The translations under genes and the position numbers were made by a program. Shown here piece by piece: positions 50,435 through 58,223 of a stretch of DNA of 64,000 bases. The DNA comes from Paraburkholderia domus (lineage in GTDB: Bacteria; Pseudomonadota; Gammaproteobacteria; Burkholderiales; Burkholderiaceae): assembly GCF_905220705.1 (NCBI RefSeq), contig NZ_CAJNAT010000035.1:1-64000 (forward strand). Reading direction: 5' to 3'. The notes beneath the pieces were generated by a model. It ran no database searches. It was not told the DNA's origin and saw nothing but the letters and a program-made list of their open reading frames with translations. Each line of letters begins with the position of its first letter. Positions within the stretch are counted from its first letter, which is position 1.

Positions 50435-53095
50435 ATGCCGCAGATCCCGATTTATGACCAGCAGGTCGGCGCGACAGGGAACTATGATCCGCAGCAGGCT
50501 CAGGGAGGCGTGTTTTCGGACGCTACTGGGCAAGCCGTGGGAAGCCTCGCCCAGGGTGGCAGGCTGTTCAGCGAAGCCCTGCAGATGCAGGGCAAGACCG
50601 CGGAGAAGATTCTCGGCGAGCAGAACGAGCAGCGCGCGCGGGTCGCCGCCGGAACGGTAATTGGTCAGGCAACGCAGGACATGACGGGCTACATGCAGAG
50701 CCAGCAGGATGCCGCTGCGCCGGGTGCACCGAATTTCACGCCAAACGTCCTGACCAACTTCGACAAGTACGCGCAGGCAACGATCAGCGGAGTGACCGAT
50801 CCGCTTGCGCGTCAGATGGTTACGGACCATTTCATTAACCTGCGGCAAAATTTCGCCTCTCAGGCGATGCAGTTCGAGCATCAGGCCACGATGTCGAACC
50901 GCGCGAACGCCGCGAATGCGAGCGTAACGCAGATGTCAGCGGGTATCTTCAACGGCACGCTGAACTACGATCAGGCGATGGATTCGTACAACGCCACGAA
51001 GCCTGCGCTGGGGCCGATCGAAGGGGCAAAGCTCGACGAGGCAGCGCGCACCGCCTTTTCTGGTGCTGCTGCACAACGCCTGATCCAGCAGGACCCTGTT
51101 GCGGCGAACAAGCTGCTGCAGACCCGCTTATACGGACAACCACTGATCGCGCCGACGTCTGGTGCCGGCCCAACAGTCGATCAAGGCTTTGAGGGGGCGA
51201 TGCAAGCGACTGGTGTCTCGGGACAACTCGCCGGCATTGCACGTTCGATGTACCAGCAGGAGTCGTCAAGCGGGACGAACCCGGCTGCGAATACGCCGAA
51301 CAGCTCGGGCGCGCTGGGGCCGTTGCAGATCACACAGTCGACGTTCGCGACGGCGCAGAAGCAGGGGATCATTGCGTCTAACCTGAGCTGGGCAAACCCC
51401 GCCGACAACCTGAACGGATCCCTGCAGTACCTGAAGAGCCTCGGTGCGACCTATCAGAACGATCCGGCAAAGATCGCCGCGGTCTGGTATTCCGGCGCGA
51501 AGGCCGTCAACCCGGATGGATCGATCAACAACTTCCACGATCCGCTGCATCCGAACGATCCGGACACGAATGGTTACGTCAGCCAGGTGACCGGTCGTCT
51601 GAATGCAAGTGCAAGCGCGGTGAATCTTACGCCGCCATCAGTGGGGGGCGCACCGGCGACACCGCAGGGCGGAGCAACGGGGAATTCGGCGGTCGATAAC
51701 ATGACGCCCGCCGAGCTGCTGTCATGGAGTAACCGGGCAGTCGAAGCAAGCCATCAGGTGCAGTCGCAGGCGCGGGTCGCTGTCGACCAGCAGATGCAGG
51801 ATCATGAAGCTGCGGCAATGACAGGTAACCCGCCGCAAAATCCGCTGCATCTGACAGACTTCATCGCGGCGCATGGCGCTGAGGGTCCGGCTTTGTATCA
51901 GAAGTACATTGGCACCCTGAACCTGGGCGCGAACATCGCGAAAGTGGCCTCGCTTCCCCCTGACCAGCAACAGGCCGTTCTGGCGGCCAGCGCGCCGAAG
52001 GTCAGTTCGACCGACGCCGGATACGCCGAAGCGCAGAAAAACTATCTCTCGTTGGCGACTGCGATCGACCAGACCAACAAAATGCGCGAGAACGATCCGA
52101 TCGGGTTTGCTGGGTATAAGGGACTCGCCAAGACGTCACCGATTAACTGGAACAATCCGCAGCAGGCGGCCACCGAGCTCGCGAACCGTCAGGCCGTCGG
52201 GGCGATGATGTCGAGTAAATACGGCACGGCCGGCGCCGTTTTCGAGAATGCGGAAGCGCAGAGTTTGTCGGCCACGATGTCGAGTTCGCCGCCGCAACAA
52301 CAGGTTGCCATCCTGAACACCATGCGCAAGGGCTTGACCGACAACGATGCGTACGGTGTCGCAGTCGCGCAGATCAGCAAGAATGCGCCGATGGTTGGAT
52401 TCGCGGGGAACGTGTCCGCGGCGCCTGGGGCGGTGATTGTAAATGGGACGCCAATGAGCGGGCCTTCGATCGGTGAGCAGATCCTCGAAGGCGAGAGCAT
52501 CTGGAGGGGCACACACGCAGGCGGAGTGGCCGCCGGCACGCAGTCTCCTACGAAGCTGGACGATACGACGTTGCGGCTGGCCTATAACGACCAGATGGGA
52601 AACGCGTTCAAGAATCTCAGTGGGCCATATGGCGCCAAAGCGAACGACGAGACCTATCAGGCGGTGCGTGACTACCTGACGGCCGATGCCGTGCACAACG
52701 GCATCACGTTTGAAAAGGCCAGCGAAGACCATGGCCGCGTGGCAAATGCCATTGCTGCGGTGACCGGCGGCGGCATTGTGCCAGTGGGTTCCTATGGCAA
52801 TAAGTCGAATCTCTTGGTGCCGTGGGGCATGGATCAGCAGGCCTTCGCCGACCAGTTCCCGGCGCGCGCGCAGGCGACGCTCGACGCCGCAGGCCTGAAG
52901 AAGGATGCAGGCTTTGACGCGTCGCGCTATCAGTACGACAACATCGGCGACGGTAAGTACGCATTCCGCGTGGGTGGCAAGTACGCGCTCGACCCGAAGA
53001 CTGGCGAGCCCTTGGTGCTCGACTTCCATCAGGCGCTTCCGCCGCCGGTGCCTACGCCGCCGATGGAGCCGGCGATGACGATGGGCGGGACATGA
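50435..53095 (+). CDS. phage internal/ejection protein with lytic transglycosylase domain (886 aa)
   Basis: The long, Gln/Ala-rich protein has a helical N-terminal region. A soluble lytic transglycosylase-type module sits around residues 265-360 (IARSMYQQESSSGTNPAAN, then SGALGPLQITQSTF). The catalytic Glu is about E276. Similar multi-domain proteins in podoviruses sit inside the capsid and are injected to open the peptidoglycan for DNA passage. The C-terminal 500 residues are helical and repetitive in composition. Its stop overlaps the next start. A protein this large in a 14-kb element without capsid genes is unusual. Confidence 0.8.
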   Translation: MPQIPIYDQQVGATGNYDPQQAQGGVFSDATGQAVGSLAQGGRLFSEALQMQGKTAEKILGEQNEQRARVAAGTVIGQATQDMTGYMQSQQDAAAPGAPNFTPNVLTNFDKYAQATISGVTDPLARQMVTDHFINLRQNFASQAMQFEHQATMSNRANAANASVTQMSAGIFNGTLNYDQAMDSYNATKPALGPIEGAKLDEAARTAFSGAAAQRLIQQDPVAANKLLQTRLYGQPLIAPTSGAGPTVDQGFEGAMQATGVSGQLAGIARSMYQQESSSGTNPAANTPNSSGALGPLQITQSTFATAQKQGIIASNLSWANPADNLNGSLQYLKSLGATYQNDPAKIAAVWYSGAKAVNPDGSINNFHDPLHPNDPDTNGYVSQVTGRLNASASAVNLTPPSVGGAPATPQGGATGNSAVDNMTPAELLSWSNRAVEASHQVQSQARVAVDQQMQDHEAAAMTGNPPQNPLHLTDFIAAHGAEGPALYQKYIGTLNLGANIAKVASLPPDQQQAVLAASAPKVSSTDAGYAEAQKNYLSLATAIDQTNKMRENDPIGFAGYKGLAKTSPINWNNPQQAATELANRQAVGAMMSSKYGTAGAVFENAEAQSLSATMSSSPPQQQVAILNTMRKGLTDNDAYGVAVAQISKNAPMVGFAGNVSAAPGAVIVNGTPMSGPSIGEQILEGESIWRGTHAGGVAAGTQSPTKLDDTTLRLAYNDQMGNAFKNLSGPYGAKANDETYQAVRDYLTADAVHNGITFEKASEDHGRVANAIAAVTGGGIVPVGSYGNKSNLLVPWGMDQQAFADQFPARAQATLDAAGLKKDAGFDASRYQYDNIGDGKYAFRVGGKYALDPKTGEPLVLDFHQALPPPVPTPPMEPAMTMGGT

Positions 53096-53364
53096 TGAGC
53101 GATCTCATTCCGACACAGGCCGAGGTGGCTGCTCGCCGCTTCTATGAGTCCACGTTCGTGCATCGGGTGAATGCGACTGTCGCGAGGTCCGACCACTACG
53201 GCTATCCAACTGCGACGCGCAAGCAGCGCCTTATCAAAGTGCACCAGGAATCACGCGTCGAGTTACAGGACGAGGCAGCGCGGCAGGCCTTCGACCTTCT
53301 GGCCGTGTCGCTGGTGCATGCCGAATTCAGACGCATTGACGCGCAGACCGCGCAGGAGGCTTGA
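53092..53364 (+). CDS. small phage hypothetical protein (90 aa)
   Basis: Not recognised. It overlaps the ejection protein gene by 4 bp (ATGATGA). The protein is soluble and helical, with basic and aromatic residues (RRFYESTFVHRVNATVARSDHYGYPTATRKQRLIKVHQESRVELQDEAARQAF). A structural role is possible from position only. Confidence 0.65.
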   Translation: MMSDLIPTQAEVAARRFYESTFVHRVNATVARSDHYGYPTATRKQRLIKVHQESRVELQDEAARQAFDLLAVSLVHAEFRRIDAQTAQEA

Positions 53365-53366
53365 CC

Positions 53367-53684
53367 ATGGCACGCCGGATTCAGCTCGCGTTAGGGACTG
53401 GCCTGTCTGCCGGACAGGGTCCAGCAATGGATTGGCCGGGCGGTGAGGGGATGCTGGCGGTCTCCGCGGCGAGCTGGTCAAGCGGTACGGTGAGGCTGCA
53501 GCAGATGGGTCCGGACGGCAACTGGTACACGCTGCAGAACGAGAAGACCATCACGCCGATCAGCATCACCGCGAACGGCACGGCGAACTTCATGGCCCCC
53601 GCTGGCAAGGTATCGTTGCTCGTCGCGGGTGCATCAGGTGTGTCGGGATGGGCGGTGGGAATTCCGTCTAACGTAGCGGGCTAG
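53367..53684 (+). CDS. phage hypothetical protein, beta-rich (105 aa)
   Basis: Not recognised by family. The start follows GGAGG with 7 nt spacing, decisive over the upstream TTG. The content is beta-rich and Gly/Ser-rich (WSSGTVRLQQMGPDGNWYTLQNEKTITPISITANGTANFMAPAGKVSLLVAG). It resembles small tail- or capsid-decoration proteins of podoviruses, many of which have this 'value, expected noise, sum over samples' fold. It lies just before the tailspike gene. Confidence 0.65.
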   Translation: MARRIQLALGTGLSAGQGPAMDWPGGEGMLAVSAASWSSGTVRLQQMGPDGNWYTLQNEKTITPISITANGTANFMAPAGKVSLLVAGASGVSGWAVGIPSNVAG

Positions 53685-53742
53685 TCAGGGCGCTGATCGA
53701 TTCAGTGAACGGCAACGCCGTCGATATATTTAGGATAACGAA

Positions 53743-55920
53743 ATGGCCGTAACAACTTCAGCAAGTCGGATCTCTTATACGGGCGACGGCGCATCGGTGA
53801 TTTTCCCGTTCCCATACCTGTTTCAGAACAATGCGGATATTGAAGTCTGGGTCAACAACGTCCAGATGACGAGTGGGTTCACGACGACCGGTGCGAGCAA
53901 CGCGTCCCTGCCCACGGTCGGCGGTCAGGTTGCCTTTGCGACGCCACCCGCGATCGGCGCGACGATCACGTTGCTGCGCAATCCGAGCACGCTGCAGAAG
54001 ACCGTTATCGCACCGAATGATCCGTTCCCGGCGAAAACCGTTGAAACGATGGTCGACGCAGCGATGCTGGCAAATCAGCGCACGTTGGACATTCTGGCGC
54101 TTCAGCCTGATCAGAACCAGTTGCCGGTGTCGCTGTCGCTTCCGTTTCAGGAAAGCAATCTTTCCGGGACGATCCCGGTGGCCGCGCAACGCAAGAATTC
54201 CGTGCTGGGTTTTGACCAAAACGGTCTGCCTATCTCGTTGCCGCTCCCCGCCGCCATCGGCGCAGGGGCTCTGACGAGCGAAGGGCCGTTCGTTGCAAAC
54301 GTTAATTTCACGCCGAACGTAACCACAACGCTGACGCTGTCGCAGTCATACGGCGCTCCCGCGAACGTCGATGTGCATTTCGATACCGAATATCAGGGAA
54401 CCGATCAGTACGCCATCGTTGGAAACCAGATCATTTTCACATCTGCAATTCCGCAGGGCGTGAACAAGGTGTATATCGTCGGCGGTACGACGATGTCGTT
54501 GATGGTGCCGGCGGCGTCGTCGGTAGGCGTCCCGATGTTGGCGGCCGACACGCTCAGCTTCTTCGCACAGATAGGCCAGCTCGCATCGTCTGCGGGCGCG
54601 GCTCTGGTCGGTTTCGTCCAATCCGTAACCGGAGCGGTCGTCCGCACAGTACAGGACAAGCTCACGGATGGCGTGAGCATGTTCGACTTCATGACTACCG
54701 CGCAGATCGCTGACTGGCGCGCCGGGACGGCTCTCGTTGACCAGTCGGCACCGCTCGCCGCTGCCGCGGCGTGGCTCGGTACCGCCGGCGTTTTCAAGCG
54801 GAAGCTGACTTTCCCGGCGGGCGTGTGCGCTGCAGCGGCCTTCCCGAACTTCGCGATCAGCGGCGCAATGATTGTGAACGACGGCGAGGTGCATCTGCGT
54901 TACACCGGGACGGGCAACGCTATCACGCTTGACGCTGGGCTCGGCAACAACGTCTGGGGGATGACGTTCGGTCAGGGTAAGGGCTTCATCATCGAAGCGC
55001 CTTCGACCGCATTGGATGGGGCGTACATCCGGAACCTTTACCGTTGCAAGGTGGTCGCACGCTGCTGGGGCGCAGGCGTCGCTTCAGCCGGATTCCAGGT
55101 GCTCGGCTGCGTGACCTCCGACTTCGATCTCGTCACGACCAATACGGAGCGCACAGGCGGGTGGTATTCGGGTACCCCTCCGCTAACCGGCGTTTCGATC
55201 GACCAGAGCGCACCGGGTGCCCAGACGGCGTACTGCACCTTTAAATGTGCCATCGATTCTACGCAGATCGGCATTTACGTCGCGTCGACGCTCGGCAATA
55301 CATTCCTTGGCGGCTACTCGGAATACAACACCATTTACGGGATGCAGCTCACCACTGCCGCATTGAACAACAAGTTCTACGGCATGGACTTCGAGCAGAA
55401 CACGTCGATGGACGTGAACTGTGCAGGCAGCTATAACGAGTTCGCCATTGACACAGGATCCGGTGGCGCTACTGGCGGCTTCCGCTTTGTTGCGGGCTCG
55501 GTCGGTAACCGCCTGATTGGTGGCGAACATGATCAGGTCGCGATCGATGCCGGGACCGGCAATTACATCGGCGGGATCATCTTCGGCCGCGGGCTTAGCG
55601 GTAACCTGCAGATCACGGACAGCGGCACGAAATCGGCGTTCGGCAAGTGCTGGCAGGCTCAGCAGCAGCGCTGGTATTTCGGGCCGTCCTACGTGAATAA
55701 CATTTCGGTTGGTGCCAGCCCGTTCACCTATACGAACAACACCGGCATGGATCAGAAGGCGTTCGTCAGCGGCGGAACGGTAGGGAATCTTTCGTACTTC
55801 CGGGGTGCGACGCTGTGCGGTAGCTTGGCAACTAACTCGTCAGTGATGCTTTCGCCAGGAGATTCCCTGTCGATCACGTATAGTTCGATCCCGACGTTGA
55901 ACGTCGCTTCAATTTCTTAG
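53743..55920 (+). CDS. T7-like tail fibre / tailspike protein (725 aa)
   Basis: The first 150 residues (SASRISYTGDGASVIFPFPYLFQNNADIEVWVNN, ITLLRNPSTLQKTVIAPNDPFPAKTVETMVDAAMLANQRTLDILAL) match the virion-anchoring N-terminal domain of T7 gp17-type tail fibres. A linker leads to a right-handed beta-helix-like region of repeated short strands (GNNVWGMTFGQG, GNTFLGGYSEYN, NNKFYGMDFEQN, GNRLIGGEHDQ, GNYIGGIIFG). Such domains bind or degrade surface polysaccharide. A podovirus-type tail is therefore implied, although no tail tube or portal gene is present. Confidence 0.85.
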   Translation: MAVTTSASRISYTGDGASVIFPFPYLFQNNADIEVWVNNVQMTSGFTTTGASNASLPTVGGQVAFATPPAIGATITLLRNPSTLQKTVIAPNDPFPAKTVETMVDAAMLANQRTLDILALQPDQNQLPVSLSLPFQESNLSGTIPVAAQRKNSVLGFDQNGLPISLPLPAAIGAGALTSEGPFVANVNFTPNVTTTLTLSQSYGAPANVDVHFDTEYQGTDQYAIVGNQIIFTSAIPQGVNKVYIVGGTTMSLMVPAASSVGVPMLAADTLSFFAQIGQLASSAGAALVGFVQSVTGAVVRTVQDKLTDGVSMFDFMTTAQIADWRAGTALVDQSAPLAAAAAWLGTAGVFKRKLTFPAGVCAAAAFPNFAISGAMIVNDGEVHLRYTGTGNAITLDAGLGNNVWGMTFGQGKGFIIEAPSTALDGAYIRNLYRCKVVARCWGAGVASAGFQVLGCVTSDFDLVTTNTERTGGWYSGTPPLTGVSIDQSAPGAQTAYCTFKCAIDSTQIGIYVASTLGNTFLGGYSEYNTIYGMQLTTAALNNKFYGMDFEQNTSMDVNCAGSYNEFAIDTGSGGATGGFRFVAGSVGNRLIGGEHDQVAIDAGTGNYIGGIIFGRGLSGNLQITDSGTKSAFGKCWQAQQQRWYFGPSYVNNISVGASPFTYTNNTGMDQKAFVSGGTVGNLSYFRGATLCGSLATNSSVMLSPGDSLSITYSSIPTLNVASIS

Positions 55921-55931
55921 GAATACAAAAT

Positions 55932-56861
55932 ATGAAACGGCTTATCGTCGCAACAACCTTCGCTTTTCTGAGTCTGGTCGCCACCGCGACCACCCTCAGT
56001 CCGATCCAGATGCTGAACCCGGCCGGCTCAACGAGCGGGCAGGTGATTACGTCGACCGGCGCAAGCAGCGCGCCAGGGTGGTCTTCTCTGCCTGCGTCCG
56101 TGACCGGACTGGTAGCCGGTACCGGCATCGGCGTGAGCGGCGCAACGGGCAACGTAACGGTGTCGCTGGCAAATACTGCAGCAAACACCGTGCTGGCGAA
56201 CGCGACCGGCTCGTCTGCTGCTCCTGCCGCGTTCAGCATGCCGAGCTGCAGCACGTCGTCCAGTGCGCTTCAATACACAAGCGGAACTGGATTCACTTGC
56301 TATACCAGCTCGGCAACCACAACCGGCACGCTCGCGCAGTTCGCAGCGACGACCTCTGCGCAATTGGCCGGCGTGATCTCGGATGAGACGGGAAGCGGGG
56401 CGCTGGTCTACAGTGTCTCGCCAACGATCACCACGCCGAACATCATCGGCGTGTCAAGCGGGACGGCAGCTCCAGCCGGAAGCGTAGCGGAGTACCCGAC
56501 GCCGGCAGTCGGAACGACCGTCTCTCTGACCAGCGCGACGCCAGCGAATTGCACCAGCATGAGTCTGACGGCCGGCGATTGGGATGTGTTCGGGTCGATT
56601 ATGTTCAATGGCAACGCGACCACTTCGACGTCGGTCCACATGGCCGGATTCAGCACGACATCCGCGACGTTGCCGGCGGCTCCCTACTTGGGCGAGTTCT
56701 ATAACGGGTCATCGTCGATCAACGAATCGATTGGCGTGGCCATTCCACCCCTCCAAAAGCTGTTTTCGGCTACAACGACGGTCTATCTCGTAGCGCAGGC
56801 GACCTTCACGACTAGCACAGAAACGGCGACTTGCGTCCTTCAGGCGCGCCGGCGACATTAG
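55932..56861 (+). CDS. fibre-like, Ser/Thr/Ala-rich protein with signal-like N-terminus (309 aa)
   Basis: The body has the GIGVSGATGNVTVSLANTAANTVLANATGSSAAP pattern common in phage tail-fibre and receptor-binding proteins, ending with a beta-rich C-terminal domain (DWDVFGSIMFNGNATTSTSVHMAGF, TVYLVAQATFTTSTETATCVLQARR). The N-terminus MKRLIVATTFAFLSLVATATTLSP looks like a Sec signal peptide, which is odd for a virion protein. It begins 11 bp after the tailspike gene. It could be a second adhesin or a secreted protein of the lysogen. Confidence 0.7.
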   Translation: MKRLIVATTFAFLSLVATATTLSPIQMLNPAGSTSGQVITSTGASSAPGWSSLPASVTGLVAGTGIGVSGATGNVTVSLANTAANTVLANATGSSAAPAAFSMPSCSTSSSALQYTSGTGFTCYTSSATTTGTLAQFAATTSAQLAGVISDETGSGALVYSVSPTITTPNIIGVSSGTAAPAGSVAEYPTPAVGTTVSLTSATPANCTSMSLTAGDWDVFGSIMFNGNATTSTSVHMAGFSTTSATLPAAPYLGEFYNGSSSINESIGVAIPPLQKLFSATTTVYLVAQATFTTSTETATCVLQARRRH

Positions 56862-56894
56862 GGAGAGTTCCGTCCGGCCCAATCGCTGCGGACT

Positions 56895-57182
56895 TCAAGT
56901 GTCCAGTTTGGGCGATCGGGGACTGCACTTCCGTCGCTGCGGCGGTGGCCCGAAATCCGGCCGCATAGGTGATTTCATGGGACGACCGGGAGCCTTCTGG
57001 GGCTCCTGGCCTGACAATGCCCACCGTTCAAACTCCTCGATATCAATGAGGATGTGACCGTCTGGAGCCTTGACGATGACGCCGCCTTCGGTCCACGCGC
57101 CAGTCTGGCGCTTCCCCTCGACAGCGCGGCGCGTGTAGCCGGTCATATCGCAGAATTTGTTGATCGTGACAAAGCGGACCAT
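56895..57182 (-). CDS. excisionase, DUF1233-like (95 aa)
   Basis: The winged-helix part VRFVTINKFCDMTGYTRRAVEGKRQTGAWTEGGVIVKAPDGHILIDIEEFERWALSG matches the DUF1233 group of putative phage excisionases. The C-terminal tail is Pro/Lys/Arg-rich. It is read leftwards, downstream of the C4-like leader and the 57215-57739 gene, with which it shares a transcript. It is convergent with the fibre-like gene. It probably helps the integrase excise the element. Confidence 0.85.
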   Translation of the reverse strand: MVRFVTINKFCDMTGYTRRAVEGKRQTGAWTEGGVIVKAPDGHILIDIEEFERWALSGQEPQKAPGRPMKSPMRPDFGPPPQRRKCSPRSPKLDT

Positions 57183-57214
57183 TCGGCTCTCCAGATATAA
57201 CAGCGCCCGGCGAT

Positions 57215-57739
57215 CTAGCGCGGCCGACGTTCAGGCGGCGTCAGTGTCGACAACTTGGCCATGAAGGCCTGAAAGTCCTGATCGGCGTCAGCCTCGATCG
57301 ATCGCTCTATTGTGTCCATGGCGTGGTGTCTGCCTTGCTCACTGGCCCAATAAATCGCTTCCTTGAGGGCTCGCTGATGGCGCCGGACATCCCAATCGGT
57401 GCAGCCTTCGCCGAACCGGCTGATATGCAAAAACCAAAAGTCGCCTTCCATCCAAAGTTTCGCCGGTCCCTTCATGTCTCGAGGGCGGCAGCGGCGCAGC
57501 CAAAACTCCAATTCACCCACGTACCAGCGCAAGCTTTCTCTGCCGCTTGGCCATTCAGTCCCTTCGGGGACTATTCCTTCATCTTCCAGTTGAGCACGGG
57601 ATCCGTAGTATCGGGCCTTTTGATCCCTTACGATCTCTATTTCCAGCTCGCGCTCGTCGCGTTTAGCGCTTTCAGTTGGGATGGCTTCGGACAGGCCAAG
57701 GGATGAAAGGTGCGGATATGCGGGATTCGGGTTTTTCAT
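57215..57739 (-). CDS. phage hypothetical protein controlled by the C4-like leader (174 aa)
   Basis: Not recognised. The protein is soluble, charged and mostly helical, with several Trp (LRWYVGELEFWLRRC, KLWMEGDFWFLHISRFGEGCTDWDVRRHQRALKEAIYWASEQGRHHAMDTI). AGGAGG, a perfect Shine-Dalgarno, sits 7-8 nt before the ATG but lies within CCTACAGG, which can pair with a leader segment. In P1-like C4 systems the gene in this position is an anti-repressor or cell-division inhibitor; whether that holds here is unknown. Confidence 0.75.
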   Translation of the reverse strand: MKNPNPAYPHLSSLGLSEAIPTESAKRDERELEIEIVRDQKARYYGSRAQLEDEGIVPEGTEWPSGRESLRWYVGELEFWLRRCRPRDMKGPAKLWMEGDFWFLHISRFGEGCTDWDVRRHQRALKEAIYWASEQGRHHAMDTIERSIEADADQDFQAFMAKLSTLTPPERRPR

Positions 57740-57749
57740 GGTGCGGCCT

Positions 57750-57975
57750 CCTGTAGGTTGAAGGCCTGCGCCTCATTCTCACATGAGGGTGGCAGGCGCG
57801 AACGGGGGTGAGAAACCGGCCTACAGGAAACCGGCCCAGCCGAAGCTGGCCCCGTCCGAGCCCACCATTGAAGGGGCGAGCGGAGACGTACGGACGTAAA
57901 AAAAACCGCACAGCGGCGGTCGTCCGCCTGTAGACATTCGGGTTCTCACGCCCGACCGCTGTTGTCTCAGCGGTA
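57750..57975 (-). ncRNA. C4-like antisense leader RNA
   Basis: Reading leftwards from the promoter, the leader holds CTACAGG (57927-57933), a hairpin with eight T (57898-57920), a CCAGC-TTCG-GCTGG type stem (57837-57850) and CCTGTAGG (57820-57827). TTCTCAC/GTGAGAA arms (57776-57814) follow, and then CCTACAGG (57750-57757) at the Shine-Dalgarno of the 57739 gene. The middle copy can pair with either outer copy. This is the logic of the C4 immunity RNA of P1/P7-type phages. Exact ends are unknown. Confidence 0.6.
57898..57920 (-). terminator. terminator-like hairpin within the leader
   Basis: On the minus strand ACCGC, a 6-nt loop, GCGGT and a run of eight T. It could terminate or be a processing site for the leader RNA. 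Confidence 0.6.
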
Positions 57976-57979
57976 AATT

Positions 57980-58008
57980 AAGCATAGGCGGCCGGCGGGC
58001 ATGTGTCA
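57980..58008 (-). promoter_or_regulatory. strong sigma70-type promoter for the leftward operon
   Basis: On the minus strand TTGACA (58003-58008) and TATGCT (57980-57985) with a 17-bp spacer. It drives the C4-like leader and the two genes after it. Confidence 0.75.
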
Positions 58009-58095
58009 ATCAGTTTCAACGGTATCCGCCACGGTATCTGACAACATGAGAATCCATCGAAGTGTTTGTGGTAAAGGGTTTGGAGGATCATAAAT

Positions 58096-58120
58096 ATGAT
58101 CGTGCCTGACGTGTATTGAG
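58096..58120 (+). other. attR
   Basis: A 25-bp near-copy of the ppk2 3' end (24 of 25 identical; encodes MIVPDVY-stop). It marks the right boundary of the element. Confidence 0.85.
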
Positions 58121-58141
58121 CGGTTTCGGCTCGGTGGAATG

Positions 58142-58172
58142 AAAAAAGCGCGGCAGAAACCGCGCTTTTTTT
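58142..58172. terminator. displaced ppk2 terminator (probably bidirectional)
   Basis: GCGCGG and CCGCGC arms around CAGAAA, with A-runs on the left and T-runs on the right. It lies 22 bp beyond attR, where the terminator of ppk2 would be before insertion, and also suits the convergent PiT gene. Confidence 0.75.
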
Positions 58173-58223
58173 ACTTTCGCGGCGGCCGGACTTACGCCCG
58201 GCGCCAGCGCGGTTCCTGCCGTT

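Larger units (their letters stand above)
43695..58120. mobile_element. integrated phage-like element / candidate phage satellite (14.4 kb)
   Basis: The element is bounded by a 25-bp repeat in the 3' end of ppk2 and starts with an integrase. Its genes run mostly rightwards: recombination, replication with iterons, second integrase, scaffold- and terminase-small-like proteins, ejection protein and tail fibres. A short leftward block at the right end carries an excisionase and a C4-like leader RNA. No large terminase, portal, major capsid, tail tube or lysis gene is present. Genes are closely packed and look intact, which argues against a simple decayed prophage. Confidence 0.85.
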
